DNA of 64,000 nucleotides from Campylobacter showae CSUNSWCD (GTDB lineage Bacteria; Campylobacterota; Campylobacteria; Campylobacterales; Campylobacteraceae): NCBI RefSeq assembly GCF_000313615.1, contig NZ_AMZQ01000011.1, positions 46,106 to 110,105 of the forward strand, read 5' to 3'. Shown piece by piece: positions 26,365 to 35,457 of this stretch (position 1 is its first letter; each line of letters starts with the position of its first letter). The notes under the pieces were generated by a model. It saw only the letters and a program-made list of their open reading frames with translations, ran no database searches and was not told where the DNA came from. The position numbers and the translations under genes were made by a program.

Positions 26365-28326
26365 ATGAAAAGTATGCCTAAAATTTCTATGCTAGCTTGT
26401 TTGGCGCTATCTTGCGCGCAGGCGGCCGACGAAGTGAAACTAAATGAAGTTACCGTAACTAGCGCGACGGGTTTTGAGCAAAATATCAAAGACGCGCCCG
26501 CTTCCGTTTCGGTAATCTCGCAAAAAGAGATAGCCAGGCGCAACCATCAAGATATAGAAAGCGTCGTAAAAGACGCTCCGGGCGTTTTCGGCGCGACGCT
26601 GGGAGCTGCTAGCAGACGCGGTATCACGATGAGAGGCCTTGGTCAAAAATACACTAAAATTTTAATAGATGGCCGCCCTGCGACCAGCGATAGCGCGTAT
26701 AGAGGGCTTCGCGCGGTCGGTAGCGCTCAAAATTTTCTCCCGCCGGCAAACACGATCGAGCGTATCGAAATCGTGCGAGGGCCGATGAGCTCGCTATACG
26801 GCTCAGATGCGATGGGAGGCGTCATAAATATTATCACCAAGGGCTTTTCAAACGAATTTAGCGGTAACGTAAACGGCTACTATACGCTTGCGGGCAAAAG
26901 CGGGATAAATTACGACTATCAGACCGGCTTTTACGCAAACGGCGCAGTGATCCCAGACGTGCTAGGTATCGCGCTTTACGGGCGGTATTTTCACAAATTT
27001 GAAGATGAGCGAGCCTTTACGAACCGCAAAAACGAGGACATAAATTTCGGTGCGAAAATCATGTATAACGCCACCGAAAACGACGAAATAGCTCTAGATC
27101 TACGCCGCGTAGTAAATAAATACGAGCGTACTGAAGGCAAGACGCTAAACCGCACGGCTAGCGATAACACGAGCGTGGCTTTTGAGAAGATGAGCGGATA
27201 TACCGCCTCGCTCTCGCATACGGGCAAATACGATAAACTGCTGCTTGAAAGCTTTTTAATGCACGATAATATGAAAGAGAGTGGGCAACAAGACCTCACG
27301 CTAAAAACGACGACGCTAAATACCAAGGGAACGTATTTTTTTGATAATAATACGCTAAGCCTAGGCGCCGAATACAGAAGAGAAAGGCTAAACGAAAAGG
27401 CAACGACCGCCGACGCCGCAAATGTCAAAAGGTATGATTTTTCGCTATACGGCGAAGATGATTTTGACGTAACCGACGCACTCACGCTAACTGTGGGTCT
27501 AAGGTATAATCACGACAAAGACTACGGCGGACACGTATCTCCGCGCGGCTATGCCGTATATCATCTAAGCGAAAATTTATCGTTAAAAGGCGGAGTATCG
27601 GCGGGCTACTCGACGCCTGATATCAAGATGCGAACCGACGGGCTTGCCCTGCCTTTTGCCGGCGGCATGGGAGCGCAGCTGGGCAAAAGCGACCTAAAAC
27701 CCGAATCCAGCCTAAACTACGAAGCCGGCGTCGCATACGGGGACGAGAGCCTTAACGTATCGGCGATGGCGTTTTATACGCGGATAAAAGACGGTCTAGG
27801 TACGAAGCCGGTTTGCGTCGCACGCCCGGGCGTTCCTTGCGTGCATAACGGTAAGACCTATAGGCGCGGTATCTGGGAGAGCGTAAATATCGGCAAGGCT
27901 GAAGTAAAGGGTGTCGAACTCGCCTCAGACTGGCAGATTTTATCAAATTTAGCCCTGCACTCAAGCTACGTTTACACTAAATCAAAGCAAAAATCTGGCG
28001 CGTACGAGGGTAAATCTTTAAACAATCTACCCGTACACACCGTAAAACTAGGGCTTGACTACGATATGACGCCTGATCTAAATCTGTGGACGCAGATGAA
28101 CTATCTAGGCAAAACCAGAGCCGTTTACGGCCTACCGGGAGACGAGGAGATAAAGGATTATACGCTATTTGACGCGGGCGCAAGCTACAAGCTAACTAAA
28201 AACGCGAGCGTAAATTTTAGCGTTTATAATATCTTTAACGAATACGTAACGACAAAATCCGGACGCTATGAAATTTTGATCGCCGACGGGATTAAATATA
28301 GACTCGGATTTAACGTAAATTTTTAA
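26365..28326 (+). CDS. TonB-dependent receptor (siderophore/haem type)
   Basis: This outer-membrane receptor takes up an iron complex using TonB energy. The 653-residue protein has a signal peptide (~1-20, ending Cys-Ala-Gln-Ala-Ala), a TonB box near Glu-Val-Thr-Val-Thr-Ser, a plug domain (~35-150) with Arg-Gly-Pro-Met-Ser-Ser-Leu-Tyr-Gly-Ser-Asp-Ala-Met-Gly-Gly-Val-Ile-Asn, and a beta-barrel ending in a terminal Phe (Phe-Asn-Val-Asn-Phe). It resembles the catecholate/colicin receptor (CirA/FepA) branch. An AAGGAG site precedes the ATG and the Fur box lies upstream, so iron repression is likely. The ligand cannot be told. Confidence 0.93.
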   Translation: MKSMPKISMLACLALSCAQAADEVKLNEVTVTSATGFEQNIKDAPASVSVISQKEIARRNHQDIESVVKDAPGVFGATLGAASRRGITMRGLGQKYTKILIDGRPATSDSAYRGLRAVGSAQNFLPPANTIERIEIVRGPMSSLYGSDAMGGVINIITKGFSNEFSGNVNGYYTLAGKSGINYDYQTGFYANGAVIPDVLGIALYGRYFHKFEDERAFTNRKNEDINFGAKIMYNATENDEIALDLRRVVNKYERTEGKTLNRTASDNTSVAFEKMSGYTASLSHTGKYDKLLLESFLMHDNMKESGQQDLTLKTTTLNTKGTYFFDNNTLSLGAEYRRERLNEKATTADAANVKRYDFSLYGEDDFDVTDALTLTVGLRYNHDKDYGGHVSPRGYAVYHLSENLSLKGGVSAGYSTPDIKMRTDGLALPFAGGMGAQLGKSDLKPESSLNYEAGVAYGDESLNVSAMAFYTRIKDGLGTKPVCVARPGVPCVHNGKTYRRGIWESVNIGKAEVKGVELASDWQILSNLALHSSYVYTKSKQKSGAYEGKSLNNLPVHTVKLGLDYDMTPDLNLWTQMNYLGKTRAVYGLPGDEEIKDYTLFDAGASYKLTKNASVNFSVYNIFNEYVTTKSGRYEILIADGIKYRLGFNVNF

Positions 28327-28418
28327 ATTTAGTCAAATTTAAGCGGAGGTGGTGGTGTGTAGCAACGCGCCGTCCTGCGCCCGGTTTTTAAAATTTGAGT
28401 TTAAATTTAAGGAGAAAG

Positions 28419-29555
28419 ATGCCGTTTTTAAAGAAAAAGAAATTTTGGTTTAATGTCCATTTGATTTTAAGTCTAGCCTGTGTTTTGCCGCTGCTTGTCG
28501 TCGCTCTTAGCGGCGCGATCATATCCTATCACGACGAGATTATAGACCTTGCAAACTCGCAAAAAACCTTTGTCGAGCGAGGCGAAAAAGAGCTTAGCAC
28601 GAGAGAAATTTTAGATATTTTTAAAGCTAAGGAACCAAATTTTACGCTTAGCTACTACAAGATTAACTCGGACGCAAATCACGCTCTAGGCGTATCCGGT
28701 ACGGATGCTAAAGGCGAGTTTAAGTCGTATTTTATAAATCAATACACGGGCGAGATAACGGGTGAAAATTTCGGCGATAAATTTATCGGACTAATGTTAA
28801 ATTTGCATACGAATTTAGGGCTCGGCCTTAGCGAAAACGAGACGCTACGGCTTATAGGTAAGCATATAGTTGCGGTTTGCTCTATCGCTTTGGTAGTTTT
28901 GGTTGTATCTGGATTGATAATCTATTATCCTAGTTTTAAAACTAAATTTATGCGTGCATTTACTTTAAAAATCAAGACCAAAGGCTATGCGTTTTTGTAC
29001 AGCCTACACGGATTTGCCGGCGTTTATCTCTGTTTATTTTTGGCTTTTATGAGCGTCACGGGGCTTTACTGGTCGTACGACTGGGCGGCAAAGCTCGTAA
29101 ATAACGCGCTTGGCGAAAAGGAAATTTTTAGAAAAAAGAGCTTTACGCAAGTGAGGGGGTTTTCGCTAAAGGACGAGGCTAAGATAGCAAATTTGGAGGC
29201 CGCGATAGATATTTTTAAACGAGATAGAGGGGATTACGAGCTTTTTAACGTCATCACGCAAGAAGACGGCGAAAATTTTATGATATTTTACTTTGACAAA
29301 GGGCTGGAAGAGGACGATAAGGTAAATACGATGACGATAAACGCCGCCAAGGGGCAAATCATCAGGCATGCGAGGTTTGACGACGCTAAAAGCTCGATGC
29401 CGAGGCCTTTTGCGATTCATAAAGCGGTTTTAAGCTTGCATTCGGGATATTTTTTGGGCGAGATCGGTAAATTTATATTTTGTTTAGCTTCAGCGTCGGT
29501 TTTGTTTTTTGTTATAAGCGGCTTTTGGATGAGCTTAAAACGGCTCAAAAGATAA
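28419..29555 (+). CDS. PepSY-domain inner-membrane protein
   Basis: Proteins of this type often accompany TonB receptors and are proposed to reduce or process imported iron complexes at the inner membrane. The 378-residue protein has about four membrane helices: N-terminal (Leu-Pro-Leu-Leu-Val-Val-Ala-Leu-Ser-Gly-Ala), after the first periplasmic PepSY segment, a central helix (Phe-Met-Ser-Val-Thr-Gly-Leu-Tyr-Trp-Ser) and a C-terminal one. His residues flank them (Asn-Leu-His-Thr-Asn, Ser-Leu-His-Gly-Phe, Ser-Leu-His-Ser-Gly). The ATG at 28419 has an AAGGAGA site and is preferred over a TTG at 28395. It is probably co-transcribed with the receptor. Confidence 0.88.
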   Translation: MPFLKKKKFWFNVHLILSLACVLPLLVVALSGAIISYHDEIIDLANSQKTFVERGEKELSTREILDIFKAKEPNFTLSYYKINSDANHALGVSGTDAKGEFKSYFINQYTGEITGENFGDKFIGLMLNLHTNLGLGLSENETLRLIGKHIVAVCSIALVVLVVSGLIIYYPSFKTKFMRAFTLKIKTKGYAFLYSLHGFAGVYLCLFLAFMSVTGLYWSYDWAAKLVNNALGEKEIFRKKSFTQVRGFSLKDEAKIANLEAAIDIFKRDRGDYELFNVITQEDGENFMIFYFDKGLEEDDKVNTMTINAAKGQIIRHARFDDAKSSMPRPFAIHKAVLSLHSGYFLGEIGKFIFCLASASVLFFVISGFWMSLKRLKR

Positions 29556-29595
29556 ATTTGATAAAATCGCTCGAAAAAACTGAAAAAGGCTAAAT

Positions 29596-30351
29596 ATGCG
29601 AGTGATTTTAGACGGATTTGACGGCTCTTTTTTGCCGATTTTGCAAAGCTTTAAGGCTGTGATGCCAAGCCTGCATATAACAGGTATAGAGGAGCTCGGC
29701 AAGAGCGTAAACGAGAGGACGTCAAGCGCAGAAAACGACGATGCCATAAACGTAAGCGAGCTTTTTGCGCGCCAATACGAGCGGGACGAGCTTTTATCGG
29801 ACAGCTCTTTGTTTTTGCAAGATAATAAATTTGACGGGAGCGGCGAGAGTGCGGCGGTCAAATTTGATGAAAACGTAAAATTTGACGGTGTGCATGTTAG
29901 CGACGATGATAAATTTGAGCAAAAATTAATAGCCGAGAGCGAGCAAAAAACCGCTTCCGTGTGGGAGCAAAATTTGCAAGAGAGATGTGATGCTATACCG
30001 CGTCAAGACGGCGGTTGGCAAGAAAAGGCGATTTTGCAAACGGGCTCTTTGAGTGAAATATCTAAAACTGCGCCAACTAGCCAAAGCGCGCAAACCGCCG
30101 CTCCGCGCGAAACTCCTGTTTTTGACGGAGCTACGCAAACGGCACCGTCTAGTAAAATACCCGCTTCTAATGAAGCCCTAAAAACGGCCGCTTTGGACGA
30201 ATCCGCGCAGGCTGCGCTATTTGATTTTAATGAGTCTGCGCAAAATTTGTCACCGCGCGTTGAGCCAAAAGCCGCGCCCGAGCGTAAAAAGCACGAAAGC
30301 GCGAGCCTGTTTACCGACGAAGAAGTGCGGGCGATACTGGAGCTAAAATAA
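29596..30351 (+). CDS. Acidic low-complexity protein of unknown function
   Basis: I do not recognise this 251-residue protein. Residues ~1-35 (Met-Arg-Val-Ile-Leu-Asp-Gly-Phe-Asp-Gly ... Met-Pro-Ser-Leu-His-Ile) look ordered, as do the last ~15 (Leu-Phe-Thr-Asp-Glu-Glu-Val-Arg-Ala-Ile-Leu-Glu-Leu). Between them lies a long polar, acidic, Ala/Ser/Gln-rich stretch with repeated Lys-Phe-Asp units that translate the AAATTTGA word. There is no signal peptide or membrane helix. Ordered ends around a variable linker suggest a small protein joining two partners, but that is speculation. It follows the PepSY gene by 40 bases. Confidence 0.65.
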   Translation: MRVILDGFDGSFLPILQSFKAVMPSLHITGIEELGKSVNERTSSAENDDAINVSELFARQYERDELLSDSSLFLQDNKFDGSGESAAVKFDENVKFDGVHVSDDDKFEQKLIAESEQKTASVWEQNLQERCDAIPRQDGGWQEKAILQTGSLSEISKTAPTSQSAQTAAPRETPVFDGATQTAPSSKIPASNEALKTAALDESAQAALFDFNESAQNLSPRVEPKAAPERKKHESASLFTDEEVRAILELK

Positions 30352-30567
30352 AGGGCTCAAATTTGACGAGCCAAGCGGTTAAATTTGATGGAAAATGAAG
30401 AAAAACGCGCAATTTTTACCGCGCCGCAAAAGTAAAATTCGTAGTTTTAAAATTTAAATAAAAATTTTAAGCCTAAGCGTCAAATTTTTCCGCCAACCTC
30501 GCGATATTTAGCTATATCTTAACTATTTTTCGTTAAAATCGACAATTAAAAATTCTCGGAAAAAAAG

Positions 30568-31035
30568 ATGGAAAAGAAATATAGACCAAATGTCGCGGCG
30601 GTCATACTTGCGCCCTCTTATCCGTTTGATTGCAGGATATTTATCGCGCAAAGATGCGATATGGCGGGTATTTGGCAGTTTCCCCAGGGCGGTATAGACG
30701 ATGGCGAGACGCCGCGCGAGGCTCTAAAAAGAGAGCTCAAAGAGGAGATAGGCACGGACGACGTGGATGTGCTTAGCGAGTATCCGCAGTGGCTTAGCTA
30801 CGACTTCCCTGAGGGTACGACGAGTAGGAAATTTTATAACTTTGACGGGCAGACGCAAAAGTATTTTTTAGTGCGGCTAAGACCTAGCGCGAAGATAAAT
30901 ATAAACACCAAAAAGCCCGAATTTGACGAATATAGATTTATAAACTCAAGCGAGGTTTTGAGCGACGTAAACCACTTCAAAAAGCCGATCTACAGTAAGG
31001 TTATCGGCTACTTTAAAGAGAAAGGATTTATTTAA
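30568..31035 (+). CDS. rppH: RNA pyrophosphohydrolase RppH
   Basis: RppH removes pyrophosphate from the 5' end of mRNA, opening it to decay. The 155-residue Nudix protein starts Tyr-Arg-Pro-Asn-Val-Ala-Ala-Val-Ile, has Trp-Gln-Phe-Pro-Gln-Gly-Gly-Ile-Asp and an intact Nudix box (Gly-x5-Glu-x7-Arg-Glu-Leu-x-Glu-Glu-x-Gly). The last base of its stop region overlaps the lysC start (TAATG), so the operon that runs to cmoA probably starts here. The 216 bases before it contain no gene. Confidence 0.95.
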   Translation: MEKKYRPNVAAVILAPSYPFDCRIFIAQRCDMAGIWQFPQGGIDDGETPREALKRELKEEIGTDDVDVLSEYPQWLSYDFPEGTTSRKFYNFDGQTQKYFLVRLRPSAKININTKKPEFDEYRFINSSEVLSDVNHFKKPIYSKVIGYFKEKGFI

Positions 31036-32234
31036 TGTTAATCGTCCAAAAATACGGCGGCACGAGCGTTGGGACGCTTGAGAGGATAGAAAACGTCGCC
31101 GCGAGAGTGATAGAAACTAAAAAAAGCGGCGCGGACATCGTGGTCGTTGTCTCGGCGATGAGCGGCGTGACTAATCAGCTGGTGGACTACGCCGAGCATT
31201 ATACGAAGGCTCCCGACGGCGTGGCGATGGATATGCTGCTTAGCTCCGGCGAGCGCGTTACCTGCGCACTTTTAACGATAGCACTGATAAATTTAGGCTA
31301 TCCTGCGGTGGGTCTAAGCGGTAGGCTAGCGGGCATCATCACCGATAGCGTGCATACTAGAGCTAGGATCGAGGCGATAGATACTAAGCGTATGAAAGAG
31401 GAGTTAAAGGCGGGCAAGATCGTCGTCGTAGCGGGCTTTCAGGGTATAGACGAAAAGGGCGATGTGACGACACTCGGACGCGGCGGTAGCGATCTTAGCG
31501 CCGTGGCGATAGCAGGCGCTCTAGATGCGGATCTGTGCGAGATTTACACCGATGTGGACGGAGTTTATACGACCGATCCTCGCATAGAGCCAAAGGCCAA
31601 AAAGCTAGATAAAATCAGCTACGATGAGATGCTAGAGCTTGCGAGCCTAGGCGCAAAAGTGTTGCAAAACCGCTCGGTCGAGCTAGCTAAAAAGCTAAAC
31701 GTAAATTTAGTCACCAGAAGCAGCTTTAATCACAACGAAGGAACACTAATAACAAAGGAAGAGAGTATGGAAGCAGTACTAGTAAGTGGTATCGCGCTAG
31801 ATAAAAACCAAGCTAGAGTAACTTTAAGAGGCGTGGTCGATAAGCCGGGTATCGCGGCAGAGATTTTCACCGCGCTTGCAGAAAAAAACATAAACGTAGA
31901 TATGATAATCCAAAACGTAGGCCAGGATGGCACGACGAATTTGGGCTTTACTATACCGCAAAACGAGCTTCACATCGCAAAAGAGTGCATGGATAAACTA
32001 AGCGCGTCGAGGGAAATTTTATACAACGACGAGATAGTTAAGGTCTCGGTCGTGGGCGTAGGTATGAAAAGCCACACGGGAGTTGCTTCGCTAGCTTTTC
32101 AAACGCTGGCAAACGAGGGCATAAATATCCAAATGATCTCGACTAGCGAGATAAAAATCTCGATGATCGTCGATCAAAAATACGGCGAGCTAGCGGTTCG
32201 CGCACTACACGAAGCTTATAAACTCGATAAATGA
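31035..32234 (+). CDS. lysC: Aspartate kinase
   Basis: Aspartokinase makes aspartyl phosphate, the first step to lysine, diaminopimelate, methionine and threonine. The 399-residue protein has the kinase domain (Lys-Tyr-Gly-Gly-Thr-Ser-Val-Gly at residue 6; Gly-Arg-Gly-Gly-Ser-Asp-Leu-Ser in the middle; Thr-Asp-Val-Asp-Gly-Val-Tyr-Thr-Thr-Asp-Pro-Arg) and two C-terminal ACT domains (~260-399) for feedback inhibition. Start and stop both overlap neighbours (rppH, hobA), giving tight translational coupling. Confidence 0.97.
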   Translation: MLIVQKYGGTSVGTLERIENVAARVIETKKSGADIVVVVSAMSGVTNQLVDYAEHYTKAPDGVAMDMLLSSGERVTCALLTIALINLGYPAVGLSGRLAGIITDSVHTRARIEAIDTKRMKEELKAGKIVVVAGFQGIDEKGDVTTLGRGGSDLSAVAIAGALDADLCEIYTDVDGVYTTDPRIEPKAKKLDKISYDEMLELASLGAKVLQNRSVELAKKLNVNLVTRSSFNHNEGTLITKEESMEAVLVSGIALDKNQARVTLRGVVDKPGIAAEIFTALAEKNINVDMIIQNVGQDGTTNLGFTIPQNELHIAKECMDKLSASREILYNDEIVKVSVVGVGMKSHTGVASLAFQTLANEGINIQMISTSEIKISMIVDQKYGELAVRALHEAYKLDK

Positions 32235-32773
32235 GCGATTTTATAAAATGGACGCTCGAGGCGATCCGCGAGGAGGGTTCGCTGATGAGCTGGATGGAGG
32301 AGAGGCGTACCGAGTGGACGCCTCTCCTCGCCTCGAAGCTTAAATTTTTACTCGAAGGGCGCGCGTTTATCCTGATAACCGATAGCGAGCGCGGTTGGTT
32401 TGAGGAGTATTTTTTAAAAAATATAAATAAGCCGACAAATGCCCGCCCCGTGCTACCTTTTTTCTCGCTAAAGGCGCTTTACCCGTCTTTTGAAAATATC
32501 GGCTCAAAAGAGGAAGTCTCGCTGCTTTTAGATATGCTTAGTCTTGCTTTTCCAAACGGTTACGTGTTTTTTTACGTCGGCAAGAGCGCCGAAAAAAGCT
32601 CGCAGATCGCCAAAGGCAAGGACGATAGCTACATGTGGCTTTTTGACGAGCAGGCGCAAAATAGCTTTTATCTAAGCTCCTCCGACGGTGCGCTAGACAT
32701 CAAGCTCTTATCGCTGTTTAGGCTTTTTGATAAGAGCATAGACGCCGCTTTATTTGCGAAAGTAACGCTTTAA
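32231..32773 (+). CDS. hobA: DnaA-binding replication initiation factor HobA
   Basis: HobA is known from Helicobacter and Campylobacter, where it binds DnaA domain I and promotes its assembly at the origin, like DiaA in E. coli. The 180-residue protein begins Ser-Asp-Phe-Ile-Lys-Trp-Thr-Leu-Glu-Ala-Ile-Arg-Glu and carries Phe-Ile-Leu-Ile-Thr-Asp, consistent with a SIS-like fold. It overlaps lysC by four bases and precedes holB, grouping two replication genes. Confidence 0.9.
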   Translation: MSDFIKWTLEAIREEGSLMSWMEERRTEWTPLLASKLKFLLEGRAFILITDSERGWFEEYFLKNINKPTNARPVLPFFSLKALYPSFENIGSKEEVSLLLDMLSLAFPNGYVFFYVGKSAEKSSQIAKGKDDSYMWLFDEQAQNSFYLSSSDGALDIKLLSLFRLFDKSIDAALFAKVTL

Positions 32774-32776
32774 TCT

Positions 32777-33397
32777 ATGCGAAGCAAAATCGTAATCACG
32801 AGCGATTTTGAAGCCTTAAAAGAGGAAATTTTAGGGCTTTACGGCGTAAATTCGGTTAGATTTTTTTTCGTCGAGGACTTTTTGCTAGAAAATGCAAAAG
32901 AGGTCGCCGCCGAGGCCTACATCGCGGAGAGCGAGCCTAAGCTGCTAGTTTTAGGCGCTAAAAATTTCCGCGTCGAGGCTCAAAACTCTCTACTAAAAAT
33001 CATCGAAGAGCCGCCTAAAAATATCTTTTTTATCATAGCTTGCGAGTCGAAAAATATGCTTCTGCCGACCGTCCGCTCGCGCCTAGTTACTGAAAATAGA
33101 CTCGAAAAAAAGCAGCGCGAAAAAACGGGGCTAGATTACAAACGCCTCGAGCTAAAAGAAATTTGTGCGTTTATCGATGAAAAATCAGCTTTTGAGCGCT
33201 CCGAAAAGCTCGGCAAAAACGACCTAAAAGAGCTAATCGCCGCAATAGTTCTCGAGGCTACGGCGCAGGGGGTCAAATTTAGCGCCGAAGAGCTTGAGTA
33301 TTTTTTCAAAGCTGTGCGCCTAGCTGAGCTAAATACCAAAACCCATGCGCTTCTTACGCCGATACTTCTTATGATTTACGAAAAAGGGCTTAGATGA
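32777..33397 (+). CDS. holB: DNA polymerase III subunit delta prime (short form)
   Basis: Delta prime is the rigid stator of the clamp loader. This 206-residue protein is much shorter than the E. coli subunit: it has the core block Val-Glu-Ala-Gln-Asn-Ser-Leu-Leu-Lys-Ile-Ile-Glu-Glu-Pro-Pro and Thr-Val-Arg-Ser-Arg-Leu, a sensor-type motif, but no Walker A or zinc module. A short form is usual in Campylobacter. It overlaps folP by four bases. Confidence 0.88.
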   Translation: MRSKIVITSDFEALKEEILGLYGVNSVRFFFVEDFLLENAKEVAAEAYIAESEPKLLVLGAKNFRVEAQNSLLKIIEEPPKNIFFIIACESKNMLLPTVRSRLVTENRLEKKQREKTGLDYKRLELKEICAFIDEKSAFERSEKLGKNDLKELIAAIVLEATAQGVKFSAEELEYFFKAVRLAELNTKTHALLTPILLMIYEKGLR

Positions 33398-34530
33398 AAA
33401 TTTTTAAAATCAATCCGCAAACTGATTTTAACGAGATTTGCGAGATTATCCGTCCTAGCGACGAGGGGCGAAATTTGATGAAAAAAAAGTCGGCGATCAA
33501 CTTTTTTTTGATTAAAGATTTACGCTCGCCGGCCGCAAATATCCTAAAACAAGACGCATTAAGCGTAGGTGCGGAGCTCGTCACTAATCGGGACGTGATT
33601 CTGGACGGCGAAAACTCGACTGCGCTTTTGATGGCGACCGATGCGCAGGTGGGAGCGCTTGCCAAAAAAGAGGCCGCGCAGGATTTTGGTCTAAAAAATT
33701 TGGCTAAATTTTTAAAATCTCCGTTTAAAAAACCGCAGCGTGCGCAGATAATGGGCGTCGTAAACGTAAATGAAGATAGCTTTAACGCCGCAAGCCGCGT
33801 GAACGAAAAAAGCGGTATCGAAAAAATCGAAGCCATGATAGAAGCAGGCGCAGACTACATCGACCTTGGCGGCGTTAGCTCAAGGCCAGGGAGCGAGTAT
33901 TGCGGCCAAGAGGAGGAATTTAGGCGTATAAAAGATATCGTGGAGGAAATTTACAAGCTAGATTTACATGAAAAGGCGAAATTTAGCCTTGATAGCTTTG
34001 ATCCTTATTGCTTAGAATTTGCGTTAAATCACGGCTTTAAGATGATAAATGACATCACGGCAAACGCAAATTTAGCCACGCTTGCTGCAAGATACGACGC
34101 CCAGTTTTGCATGATGCATATGCAAGGCGATCCTGCCACCATGCAGATCGCGCCAAAATACAACGACCTTATCGGCGAAATAACGGATTTTTTTGAGCAA
34201 AAGATAGCCCTTGCAAGGGAGCTTGGCGCTAAAAAGATAGTGCTTGATGTGGGTATTGGCTTTGGCAAGACGGCTGAGCAAAATTTGCTGCTTATTAAGC
34301 ATTTGGAGCATTTTTTGAAATTTGACTGCCCACTGCTAGTTGGTGCTAGCCGCAAATCAGTCATAAATCACTACTATAAAAGCGAGGTCAAGGACCGCTT
34401 GCCAGGCTCGCTCTATCTGCACCTAAAAGCCTTCGAAAACGGTGCGCAGATCATTAGAACGCACGACGTGGCAGAGCACAAGCAGCTTTTTGATATGCAT
34501 GAGGCGATGAACCAAGCCACGCTTTGGTAG
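33394..34530 (+). CDS. folP: Dihydropteroate synthase
   Basis: FolP joins 4-aminobenzoate to the pterin pyrophosphate in folate synthesis; it is the sulfonamide target. The 378-residue protein has an N-terminal extension (~1-115) usual in Campylobacter, then the TIM barrel with Ile-Met-Gly-Val-Val-Asn-Val-Asn-Glu-Asp-Ser-Phe, Asp-Leu-Gly-Gly-Val-Ser-Ser-Arg-Pro-Gly, Met-His-Met-Gln-Gly and a final Arg-Thr-His-Asp-Val. Around 33.83 kb, inside the gene, the codon preference changes (GCG and CGC give way to GCA, CCA, AGA), suggesting a recombination breakpoint. Confidence 0.94.
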   Translation: MKIFKINPQTDFNEICEIIRPSDEGRNLMKKKSAINFFLIKDLRSPAANILKQDALSVGAELVTNRDVILDGENSTALLMATDAQVGALAKKEAAQDFGLKNLAKFLKSPFKKPQRAQIMGVVNVNEDSFNAASRVNEKSGIEKIEAMIEAGADYIDLGGVSSRPGSEYCGQEEEFRRIKDIVEEIYKLDLHEKAKFSLDSFDPYCLEFALNHGFKMINDITANANLATLAARYDAQFCMMHMQGDPATMQIAPKYNDLIGEITDFFEQKIALARELGAKKIVLDVGIGFGKTAEQNLLLIKHLEHFLKFDCPLLVGASRKSVINHYYKSEVKDRLPGSLYLHLKAFENGAQIIRTHDVAEHKQLFDMHEAMNQATLW

Positions 34531-34555
34531 GGCGCTTGGCTAAAAAAGAGGCTAG

Positions 34556-35416
34556 ATGAGAAATTTACTTCCGCCACCTTGGATCAAATTTCCAAGTATA
34601 GATCCATTTTCCATCGGCTGGAGAATGGGCGCTGGCGAGGGTTATAAGTTTAAATTTAACGACTGGCTTAAAACGCTAAGCCAAGATGAACGTAGCGAGT
34701 ATCAGCAGCTCTTTGCTGAGCCTGCGACGTGGCGTGGCTACTGGGATGAGAGACTAGGCGATGATGAAAGCACGCTTTTTATCAACGATGAATTTGTTAC
34801 CGACCTTTGGGAGCGTGAGCCTAGATATGAGTTAAAGTGGCTAAAAAAGCGCTACAACGCTGGCAAGGCGGATAAATTTCTATTTTTTTGGGGTCATCAA
34901 AAGAGTGCAGGCATAAGCGCAAGCTGTCTAAGCCAGTGGTACGGCTCTAGTTTTTGGCAAGATGAGGTTCATTACGTTTGTGCTGAGCAATATATGATGG
35001 CTAAAAAGGCTGAGTGTTTTGGCGATGATGAGGCTTTAGAGCAAATTTTATCCGCCAAAGATCCAGCGCAGATGAAGGCGCTTGGTAGGCAGGTACGTGG
35101 CTTTGACGCCAAGGTCTGGGACGAGATAAAATTTAGCGTTGTGCTAAATGCAAGCTATTTAAAATTTAGTCAAAATGCCAAGCTGCGAGAATTTTTACTC
35201 TCGACAAAGGATAAAATTTTGGTTGAGGCAAGCCCTATTGATAAAATTTGGGGCATAGGCATGAGTGCTGATGATGAAAATGCGCACAATCCTATGAAGT
35301 GGCGTGGGCAAAATTTGCTTGGCTTTGCGCTGATGAGAGCGAGGGACGAGATAGCAAAGGTCTATAAAAACGTCCATTTGTGCGATGAAAATGAGCTAAA
35401 TTTGGATCATTTATAA
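34556..35416 (+). CDS. NADAR-family protein (ADP-ribose-related glycosidase fold)
   Basis: The 286-residue protein carries a NADAR/YbiA-like domain (~105-275): Phe-Leu-Phe-Phe-Trp-Gly-His, Leu-Ser-Gln-Trp-Tyr, Ala-Glu-Gln-Tyr-Met-Met-Ala-Lys-Lys-Ala, Leu-Gly-Arg-Gln-Val, and a final Ile-Trp-Gly-Ile-Gly-Met motif with Trp-Arg-Gly-Gln-Asn-Leu-Leu-Gly. Family members cleave N-glycosidic bonds; some remove ADP-ribose from guanine in DNA, others act on riboflavin intermediates. An extra N-terminal domain (~1-100, Pro-Pro-Pro-Trp-Ile-Lys-Phe-Pro) is attached. It lies between folP and ligA, where I recall no such gene in C. jejuni, and inside the stretch of altered codon use. Confidence 0.85.
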   Translation: MRNLLPPPWIKFPSIDPFSIGWRMGAGEGYKFKFNDWLKTLSQDERSEYQQLFAEPATWRGYWDERLGDDESTLFINDEFVTDLWEREPRYELKWLKKRYNAGKADKFLFFWGHQKSAGISASCLSQWYGSSFWQDEVHYVCAEQYMMAKKAECFGDDEALEQILSAKDPAQMKALGRQVRGFDAKVWDEIKFSVVLNASYLKFSQNAKLREFLLSTKDKILVEASPIDKIWGIGMSADDENAHNPMKWRGQNLLGFALMRARDEIAKVYKNVHLCDENELNLDHL

Positions 35417-35457
35417 AGTATGTTTAAGATAAAATGCGGTGTAAATTTGGAGCAAAA

